Of a stretch of DNA of 11,654 bases, positions 7,128 through 11,654 are shown piece after piece. Location of the stretch: positions 1-11,654 of the forward strand of contig JAMBLK010000288.1 in NCBI GenBank assembly GCA_023336855.1, written 5' to 3'. Both the position numbers and the translations under genes were made by a program. The notes below the pieces were generated by a model. It made no database searches, had not been told where the DNA came from, and was given only the letters and a program-made list of their open reading frames with translations. Source of the DNA: Actinomycetes bacterium. GTDB taxonomy: Bacteria; Actinomycetota; Acidimicrobiia; Spongiisociales; UBA5794. Every line of letters starts with the position of its first letter. Position 1 is the first letter of the stretch.

Positions 7128-7676
7128 TCAGCTCTGGAGGCTGTCAACCAGCATTTCGAAATCGTCCCAATCGTGGATCTCTCGCGTGCCGGGGACCGAC
7201 TCGTTCCAGGGGCGCACGAACCGGCACACGATTGCCTCAGGCCGGTTGATGTGGAGTTCGATGACCTGACGGGGAGAGTCGTCGAGATAGACGTCGCAGG
7301 GGACCCGCCATTTGGCGTCGGTGATGTGCAGTTCACGCGTTGGGATGCGTTGATCCGAGATCCACGCGAACGTGTCGTGGACCGCCCAGTCCGGTTTCGC
7401 CGTGATGATCACGATCTCGTGATGCTTGCTCAACCGGGTCAGCGTGTCGAGGGCGTCCGGGTAGGTCTCGAGGTGTCGAAACACCGAACCGTGGGTGCCT
7501 CTCGATGCCCATCTCCAGAATGCACCCATGGATTCGAAGTGCGTGAGGTCGCCCATGGCGTCCCATGAGTCGACCTGGTCACTGCTCACATTCGATCCGA
7601 ATTCGTCGTTGTAACGATTCACCCAGCCGGTATTGAAGTCGGCGACAACGCCATCGAGATCGATTCCGAGGCGCAT
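7128..7676 (-). CDS. NT5C-type 5'(3')-deoxyribonucleotidase-like HAD phosphatase
   Basis: Predicted cytosolic HAD-superfamily phosphatase of the NT5C (pyrimidine deoxyribonucleotidase) family, which removes phosphate from nucleoside monophosphates. Motif I is GIDLDGVVADF near the start (nucleophile D6 and D8 counted from ATG 7676). Motif II is the Thr in IVIITAKPDW, the motif III lysine is probably in ITDAKW, and motif IV is VYLDDSP. Length is 182 residues, normal for the family. ATG at 7676 is preferred because AGGAG at 7682-7686 lies 5 nt upstream. The alternative GTG at 7682 overlaps the dnaX stop as GTGA and would add two residues. Either way it is coupled to dnaX. With the dGTPase at the end of the next operon, the region encodes two deoxynucleotide-degrading enzymes. 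Substrate is inferred from family only. Confidence 0.85.
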   Translation of the reverse strand: MRLGIDLDGVVADFNTGWVNRYNDEFGSNVSSDQVDSWDAMGDLTHFESMGAFWRWASRGTHGSVFRHLETYPDALDTLTRLSKHHEIVIITAKPDWAVHDTFAWISDQRIPTRELHITDAKWRVPCDVYLDDSPRQVIELHINRPEAIVCRFVRPWNESVPGTREIHDWDDFEMLVDSLQS

Positions 7677-7678
7677 CC

Positions 7679-9475
7679 TCACTCCTCGACGATCTTCCCG
7701 CCGAGCATGTCGGCGATCACGTCGGCGGGATCCTCGGGATCCTTGCCTTCTTCGAGGTCGTCCTTCTCAGGCGCACGAACGGGTGTCTCATCCACGACTT
7801 CCTGCGCGGCCGGCGCCGGTGCGTCGTCCGAAACGAAGCGGAGCGTGATGGTGCTTCCGAGGATCTCGGCAGCGATCGTTGCGAGTGCGCCGAGCAATTG
7901 ATCGTCGGCGTTCAACTGCTCGAGATGGAAGTGCTGGTGCGAAGGCATCGTGAGCACGGCAACGGACCCCTCGACCGACCTCGGTTCGGCGACCTTCACG
8001 AAGGCATGCCGGCGAGCACCGAAGTCCGTTCGGATCCGCGAGACGATGACCGGCCAAGCAGCCGAGAAGTCAGAGAGAGATGGGCCGGCTTCGCCGTCGG
8101 TACTGGGTACTGAGTACTGAGTACTGGGTACAGCTTCGGCCGTCTCCGACTCGGGGCTGTTCCCAGTCGCCTCTTTCGGGCTGTCCGCTTCCACCTCTTT
8201 CGGGCTGGTGGCTGGCGGCTGGTAGCTGGCAGCCACCTTCGGCCTGCTGTCTGCTGTCCGCTGTCTGCTGTCCGCCTCTTTCGGGCTGGCAGCTGGCAGC
8301 TGGTGGCTGGTAGCCCCCGCCTTCACGTCCCTCTCTAACCGATCCATCCGAACCGCGAGCGCCGCAGCGTCGACCGTGGTCTCCGGCCGGGTCAGGCGGA
8401 TCACCGCGAGTTCGAGCATGAGTCGTTCTTCACGACCCTGGCGGAGATGGAGAAGCGCTTCTGAGAACAGGTCGATGGCACGCAACACATCGGACGAGGA
8501 GATGGTCTTCGCCAGTCGACGCCACTCATCGAGGATCTCCGGAGGTTCGTCCGTGATCTCCTCGAGGTTGGGTGCGTACTGGGCGAGGAAGATGCCTCGG
8601 AAGAAACCAAGGGAGTCTGCGACGAACCGGCGGAGGTCGGCGCCGCGGGAGGCGAGTTGCGCAACGAGACCGAGAGCCGCCGGTGCATCCTGGTTGGCGA
8701 TCGCATCGACGAGTCCGGTGAAGGCCTCGTCATCTGCCAGGCCCAGCGCCCGGGTGACACCTTCCGACGCGACCGTTCCGTCCCCTAGGGCTGCGACTTG
8801 TTCGAGCAGACTCATCGAGTCCCGGACCGATCCGCGGGCGTGAGTTGCGATCATCGAGAGACCGGCGTGATCGGCGGTGAAACCCTCCCGTTTCGAGATC
8901 TCAGCAAGGTATTCGATGAGGGTTTCCGACGACACCGGGTGGAAGTCGAACCGCTGGGAACGGCTCCTGATGGTGTCGAGTAGTTTGTACGGCTCGGTGG
9001 TGGCGAGGATGAAGACGACGTGCTCCGGTGGCTCCTCGAGTGTCTTGAGGAGTGCGTTCCCGGCGGCACGCGACAGCATGTGAGCTTCATCCAGGATGTA
9101 GATTCTTTGGGCGCCTTCCGCGGCGGCAACCGTTCCGACGTTGACCCTGATCTCTCGCACGTCCTCGACCTTGTTGTGCGACGCAGCGTCGAGTTCGATG
9201 ACGTCGAGAGAGGTTCCCTCGGTGATCCCGATGCAGGAAGCGCACTCGTTGCACGGCTCGGCGTCCGTGGTGCGATTGGTGCAGTTGAGCGACTTGGCGA
9301 GGAGGCGGGCCGTGGTCGTCTTTCCGGTTCCGCGGGGGCCTGCGAAAAGGTAGGCGTGGGCGACCTTCTCGTCCGTGACCTCGCGAGTGAGTGTCCCAAC
9401 CACATGATCCTGCCCGATCATCTCATCGAACCGCTGCGGTCGGTACTTGCGATAGAGAGCTTGGTAACGGGTCAT
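7679..9475 (-). CDS. dnaX: DNA polymerase III subunit gamma/tau (clamp-loader ATPase)
   Basis: Motor subunit of the clamp loader that opens the sliding clamp on primed DNA. The 598-residue protein starts with TRYQALYRKYRPQRF, the standard DnaX N-terminus, so ATG at 9475 is chosen; a start at 9502 would add nine residues coded partly by a repeat array. Walker A is GPRGTGKT (46-53), zinc cysteines are C65, C75, C78 and C81, Walker B is IYILDE (125-130), and TIRSRSQRF (168-176) holds the arginine-finger region, with Ser where SRC is usual. After the AAA+ and collar domains (to about 370), residues about 389-459 are an unusual linker with three SPKE blocks, built from heptanucleotide repeats. A tau-like C-terminal domain (about 462-550) and an acidic tail follow. 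No A-rich slippery site was seen. The stop overlaps the nucleotidase gene. Confidence 0.96.
   Translation of the reverse strand: MTRYQALYRKYRPQRFDEMIGQDHVVGTLTREVTDEKVAHAYLFAGPRGTGKTTTARLLAKSLNCTNRTTDAEPCNECASCIGITEGTSLDVIELDAASHNKVEDVREIRVNVGTVAAAEGAQRIYILDEAHMLSRAAGNALLKTLEEPPEHVVFILATTEPYKLLDTIRSRSQRFDFHPVSSETLIEYLAEISKREGFTADHAGLSMIATHARGSVRDSMSLLEQVAALGDGTVASEGVTRALGLADDEAFTGLVDAIANQDAPAALGLVAQLASRGADLRRFVADSLGFFRGIFLAQYAPNLEEITDEPPEILDEWRRLAKTISSSDVLRAIDLFSEALLHLRQGREERLMLELAVIRLTRPETTVDAAALAVRMDRLERDVKAGATSHQLPAASPKEADSRQRTADSRPKVAASYQPPATSPKEVEADSPKEATGNSPESETAEAVPSTQYSVPSTDGEAGPSLSDFSAAWPVIVSRIRTDFGARRHAFVKVAEPRSVEGSVAVLTMPSHQHFHLEQLNADDQLLGALATIAAEILGSTITLRFVSDDAPAPAAQEVVDETPVRAPEKDDLEEGKDPEDPADVIADMLGGKIVEE
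8101..8131. repeat. Heptanucleotide array TACTGRG inside dnaX linker
   Basis: Four units with period 7 (TACTGGG, TACTGAG, TACTGAG, TACTGGG) plus TAC. On the coding strand it encodes VPSTQYSVPST and contains no stop in any frame, whereas the opposite orientation would expose TGA. It shares 20 exact bases, in inverted orientation, with the array between dnaX and ybaB (9494-9528). Confidence 0.92.
8203..8233. repeat. Heptanucleotide array GGCTGGY/AGCTGGC inside dnaX linker
   Basis: Units GGCTGGT, GGCTGGC, GGCTGGT, AGCTGGC plus three bases. It follows directly on a 14-bp block CCTCTTTCGGGCTG (8194-8207), which occurs three times in this linker (8170-8183, 8194-8207, 8275-8288), each time in the same frame to give SPKE. 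It belongs to the same family as 1773-1797. Confidence 0.85.
8245..8272. repeat. Heptanucleotide array YGCTGTC inside dnaX linker
   Basis: Units TGCTGTC, TGCTGTC, CGCTGTC, TGCTGTC. On the coding strand it gives DSRQRTADSR-type residues and is stop-free in all frames. Confidence 0.88.
8284..8314. repeat. Heptanucleotide array RGCTGGY inside dnaX linker
   Basis: Units GGCTGGC, AGCTGGC, AGCTGGT, GGCTGGT plus AGC. It again follows one of the 14-bp CCTCTTTCGGGCTG blocks (8275-8288). It is the same heptamer family as 8203-8233 and 1773-1797. Confidence 0.85.
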
Positions 9476-9483
9476 TGGGCCGA

Positions 9484-9489
9484 AGAGTA
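9484..9489 (-). promoter_or_regulatory. Candidate -10 of a leaderless dnaX promoter
   Basis: Minus-strand TACTCT (TANNNT pattern) lies 8 nt upstream of the dnaX ATG at 9475, so transcription would start at or next to the start codon. No Shine-Dalgarno sequence precedes this ATG, which fits leaderless expression, common in actinobacteria. Inferred from spacing only. Confidence 0.45.
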
Positions 9490-9493
9490 GAGC

Positions 9494-9528
9494 AGTACTC
9501 AATACTCAGTACTCAGTACTCAGTACTC
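9494..9528. repeat. Heptanucleotide array (AGTACTC)x5 in the dnaX/ybaB divergent promoter region
   Basis: Exactly five units of seven bases: AGTACTC, AATACTC, then three AGTACTC. It fills 35 of the 61 bp between the divergent start codons. Each full unit contains the 6-bp palindrome AGTACT, so sites of similar shape recur every 7 bp. Confidence 0.93.
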
Positions 9529-9529
9529 T
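9524..9529 (+). promoter_or_regulatory. Candidate -10 of a leaderless ybaB-recR promoter, built from the last repeat unit
   Basis: TACTCT is formed by the last heptamer and the next base. It ends 7 nt before the ybaB ATG at 9537, placing transcription start on or beside the A of ATG. No ribosome-binding sequence is present in the short gap. Same hexamer and similar spacing as the candidate dnaX promoter on the other strand. Confidence 0.45.
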
Positions 9530-9536
9530 TCAAACC

Positions 9537-9866
9537 ATGTCACCACAAATGCCGAACGATATGCGCCAGTTGATGCAGCAGGCGCAGCAGATGCAGGCTC
9601 ATATCGAGGCCGCGCAGGCCGAACTCTCCGTCAAGACGTATGAGGGCACCGCCGGCGGTGGTGTTGTCAAAGCAGTCGTGCGCGGCTCTGGAGAACTTGT
9701 TTCGGTCGATTTTGATCCTGGTGTTCTCGATCCCGACGATCCAGAGATGGCCGGTGATCTCGTCGTGGCCGCCGTCAACCAGGCGCTTGCCGCGGCTTCA
9801 GACGATGCAGCCGATTCGATGGGTGGCGTGGCCGGGGGGATGGATCTCGGCGGTCTGCTCGGCTGA
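9537..9866 (+). CDS. ybaB: YbaB/EbfC family nucleoid-associated protein
   Basis: Small DNA-binding protein that forms dimers on DNA and is very often encoded between dnaX and recR. The 109-residue protein has the typical N-terminal helix MRQLMQQAQQMQAHIEAAQA (9-28), the central beta region TAGGGVVKAVVRGSGELVSVDFD and a C-terminal helix followed by a Gly/Met-rich tail. Start at ATG 9537 is preferred; an ATG eight codons later would also leave the core intact. No Shine-Dalgarno sequence is visible, so leaderless translation is plausible. The stop TGA overlaps the recR ATG by one base. Its exact job (nucleoid shaping, or helping RecR/DnaX function) is not settled for the family. Confidence 0.94.
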   Translation: MSPQMPNDMRQLMQQAQQMQAHIEAAQAELSVKTYEGTAGGGVVKAVVRGSGELVSVDFDPGVLDPDDPEMAGDLVVAAVNQALAAASDDAADSMGGVAGGMDLGGLLG

Positions 9867-10459
9867 TGTTCGAACCTCCGGTCCAACGTCTCGTCGATGA
9901 ACTGGCCCGGCTTCCGGGGATCGGCCGCAAGAGCGCGCAGCGTCTCGCCTTCTACCTCCTCAACGCAGACGAGACGGACGCAGTGCGGCTCGCCGACGCG
10001 ATCACGTCGATGCGGCGCGAGGTCCGCCTCTGCTCTCGGTGCTACAACGTCACCGCTGAAGAGGAGTGTTCGATCTGTGGTGACCTGAGACGCGACACCG
10101 CCATCATCTGCGTTGTTGAACGGGCTCAGGACATTCCCGTGATCGAGAGGACCGGGGAGTTCAACGGCCGCTATCACGTCCTCGGCGGTGCCATCTCTCC
10201 CATCGAGGGGATCGGTCCGGATCAACTCCGGGCGAAGGAACTCCTCGACCGTGTCAGCGCGGAGAACGTCACAGAAGTCATCGTTGCGGCGAATCCGACA
10301 CTTGAAGGCGACGCGACGGCGATGTTCCTCGCCCGATTGTTGAAGCCGCTCGGCGTCACCGTGACCAGGCTCGCGTCCGGTCTGCCCGTCGGCGGTGACC
10401 TGGACTATGCCGACGAGATCACCCTCGGCCGGGCGCTGTCCGGACGCCGGGAGCTATAG
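9866..10459 (+). CDS. recR: Recombination mediator protein RecR
   Basis: Part of the RecFOR pathway that loads RecA onto gapped DNA. The 197-residue protein has all expected parts: helix-hairpin-helix LPGIGRKSAQRLAF (16-29), a four-cysteine zinc motif (C56, C59, C68, C71), a Toprim domain beginning at about 79 with E85 in ICVVERAQDI and GGAISPIEGIGP (107-118), and the C-terminal RLASGLPVGGDLDYADEITL stretch. Length is normal. ATG at 9866 overlaps the ybaB stop (TGATG), so the two are probably translationally coupled. The glycosyltransferase gene begins 3 bp after its stop. Confidence 0.97.
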   Translation: MFEPPVQRLVDELARLPGIGRKSAQRLAFYLLNADETDAVRLADAITSMRREVRLCSRCYNVTAEEECSICGDLRRDTAIICVVERAQDIPVIERTGEFNGRYHVLGGAISPIEGIGPDQLRAKELLDRVSAENVTEVIVAANPTLEGDATAMFLARLLKPLGVTVTRLASGLPVGGDLDYADEITLGRALSGRREL

Positions 10460-10461
10460 CG

Positions 10462-11562
10462 GTGAGGGTCCTCCTCGTTGAGTCCTACTACGGCGGCTCG
10501 CATCGGGCCTGGTCGGACGGCTACGAGGCGACCAGCGCCCACGAGGTCACGCTCCTGACGCACGAAGCGCGCTTCTGGAAGTGGCGGATGCACGGTGCGC
10601 ACCTGACCCTGGCAGATGCCGCCGCGGGCATCCTCGATGAGTCGCCCGACGTCGTGCTCGTCTCCTCGATGATGAATGTCGGAGCCTTCATGGGCGCGGC
10701 ACGAGCCACGATCGGCACCGCGCCGGTCGCGGCCTACTTTCATGAGAGCCAGTTCGCCTACCCGCTCTCTCCACTCGACCGGCCGGACCAGACGTACCCG
10801 ATGGTGAACTGGGCGAGCGCTGCATCGGCGGATCTACCGATATTCAACTCAGCGTTCCATCGCGATCTCTTCTTCGAGGAGGCCGAGAGTTTCCTCCGGC
10901 AGTTCCCCGATCGGAGGCACGGTGCACTGGTTCGTGACGTGGAGCGGCGATCGATCGTGCTCCCGGTCGGCGTTGATCTGGCGAGATTGGGCGAGCGAAC
11001 CGACCCGGTTCAGAATGATCCACCGCTCATCCTGTGGAACCAGCGATGGGAGCACGACAAGGGACCCGACGAGTTCGTCGAGTTGATCGAGTCGCTCATT
11101 TCCCGGGGCATCGACTTCGAGGTAGGCGTCGTTGGAGAGCGGTTCGTCTCCGCCCCGGAGTCCTTCGATCGCCTTCCCGAACTACTGGGCGATCGCCTCG
11201 TCGCCTACGGCTTCCTATCCGACGACGAATATGTGGACATCCTGCGACGTGCGGACATCGTGGTGTCAACGGCGCATCACGAGTTCTTCGGCATTGCGAT
11301 CGTCGAGGCGATGGCTGCAGGTGTGTTCCCCGTTCTCCCCGATCGTCTCATCTACCCCCAACGGATCCCGGCAGCCCACCGCGACAGGTGCTTGTACGAC
11401 GATCAAACGGAGTTGACCGAGAAGGTCACATGGGCGATCGAGAACCGTGGCGCGGCGAGGGAGATAGGTGGAGCGCTCGCGGCAACTGTGCAGCAGTTCG
11501 ACTGGTCTGTCGTTGCTCCGACCTACGACGCGGTTCTGGAAGACCTGGTTCAGAGGAGCTAA
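10462..11562 (+). CDS. DUF3524/QTMAN-type glycosyltransferase (tRNA-queuosine mannosyltransferase-like)
   Basis: A GT4-fold glycosyltransferase of 366 residues with the DUF3524 N-terminal domain. Diagnostic stretches are LLVESYYGGSHRAW (4-17), ARFWKWRMHG (36-45), YFHESQFAYP (92-101), RWEHDKGPDEF (195-205) and HEFFGIAIVEAMAAG (273-287), the last holding the EX7E motif (E274, E282) of retaining enzymes; YPQRIPA follows near 298-304. These match, from memory, the human GTDC1/QTMAN enzyme that adds mannose to queuosine in tRNA-Asp. The start is GTG at 10462, with GGGAG at 10449-10453 eight bases upstream. It lies 3 bp after recR and is probably co-transcribed. Bacterial members are less studied, so mannosylation of queuosine is a family-based inference; another tRNA or small-molecule acceptor is possible. 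Confidence 0.85.
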   Translation: MRVLLVESYYGGSHRAWSDGYEATSAHEVTLLTHEARFWKWRMHGAHLTLADAAAGILDESPDVVLVSSMMNVGAFMGAARATIGTAPVAAYFHESQFAYPLSPLDRPDQTYPMVNWASAASADLPIFNSAFHRDLFFEEAESFLRQFPDRRHGALVRDVERRSIVLPVGVDLARLGERTDPVQNDPPLILWNQRWEHDKGPDEFVELIESLISRGIDFEVGVVGERFVSAPESFDRLPELLGDRLVAYGFLSDDEYVDILRRADIVVSTAHHEFFGIAIVEAMAAGVFPVLPDRLIYPQRIPAAHRDRCLYDDQTELTEKVTWAIENRGAAREIGGALAATVQQFDWSVVAPTYDAVLEDLVQRS

Positions 11563-11567
11563 GTCCA

Positions 11568-11592
11568 CGGTATCCGGTATCCGGTATCCGGT
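11568..11592. repeat. Heptanucleotide array (TATCCGG)x3 after the glycosyltransferase gene
   Basis: Three exact TATCCGG units at 11571-11591 with flanking bases that partly continue the pattern. It starts within about 8 bp of the stop codon of the preceding gene. Confidence 0.92.
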
Positions 11593-11613
11593 CGAAGATC
11601 TAGCAGAAGTCCT

Positions 11614-11654
11614 TACCGAGTACCGAGTACCGAGTACCGAGTACCGAGTACCGA
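11614..11654. repeat. Heptanucleotide array (TACCGAG)x5+ running off the window
   Basis: Five exact TACCGAG units and six of seven bases of a sixth, cut by the window end, so true copy number is unknown. TACCGAG differs by one base from the TACTGAG unit found in dnaX. Confidence 0.95.

Noticed and set aside
6777..7568. Plus-strand 263-residue open frame opposite phnD and the nucleotidase
   Set aside because: Its valine/alanine/serine-rich start is the antisense of the phnD Thr/Ala linker; no domain seen.
8101..8314. Frameshift or assembly error in dnaX
   Set aside because: The frame is open across the linker and continues into a recognisable DnaX C-terminal domain, so the repeats are currently in frame.
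9476..9502. dnaX start at 9502 (nine extra residues)
   Set aside because: The extension crosses the heptamer array and does not resemble DnaX; the family N-terminus begins at 9475.
8101..9528. Inverted heptamer arrays flanking the dnaX core as an invertible segment
   Set aside because: Only about 20 exact bases are shared and inversion would disrupt an essential gene; no recombinase is nearby.
9494..9528. CRISPR array or iteron-type origin
   Set aside because: Units are 7 bp with no spacers, so not CRISPR. An iteron role is not supported: no replication initiator gene or AT-rich region is nearby, and similar arrays occur in coding and 3' regions.

Overview
The window looks like chromosomal DNA from a GC-rich actinobacterium, most likely an uncultured member of Actinomycetota such as Acidimicrobiia. 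The evidence is codon use strongly biased to G or C at third positions, a binding-protein lipoprotein with a long Thr/Ala/Glu linker of the kind common in that class, several start codons that fit leaderless transcription, and a ybaB-recR pair. The lineage is an inference; there is no rRNA or other decisive marker.

Layout. At the left edge (1-1109, minus) is a secreted M23/LytM peptidase with a coiled-coil stalk, cut by the window edge before its stop. Divergent from it is an unrecognised four-helix membrane protein (1269-1682, plus). Converging on that gene is a tightly overlapping minus-strand operon, read from 7039 down to 1796: phnD-type lipoprotein, phnC-type ATPase, two phnE-type permeases (the first with an extra N-terminal membrane domain) and a dGTPase-like HD phosphohydrolase. 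Upstream on the same strand are dnaX (start 9475) and an NT5C-type deoxyribonucleotidase gene that overlaps its end. Divergent from dnaX is ybaB-recR followed by a DUF3524/QTMAN-type glycosyltransferase (9537-11562, plus).

How the genes fit together. dnaX, ybaB and recR are a conserved replication/recombination neighbourhood. The nucleotidase and dGTPase both break down deoxynucleotides. The phn genes form a complete importer for phosphonate, phosphite or a similar phosphorus compound, with no C-P lyase or phosphite dehydrogenase in view. The glycosyltransferase resembles the enzyme that mannosylates queuosine in tRNA.

The most unusual signal is a family of short tandem repeats, all with a period of exactly seven bases, with several consensus sequences that fit a loose CYGNNNN pattern. 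They occur in the convergent gap beside dgt, four times inside the dnaX linker, in the 61-bp divergent promoter region between dnaX and ybaB, and twice after the glycosyltransferase, where the last array runs off the window. Because 7 is not a multiple of 3, gain or loss of one unit inside dnaX would shift the frame and remove the tau-type C-terminal domain. No CRISPR array, transposase, tRNA, rRNA or phage gene was seen.
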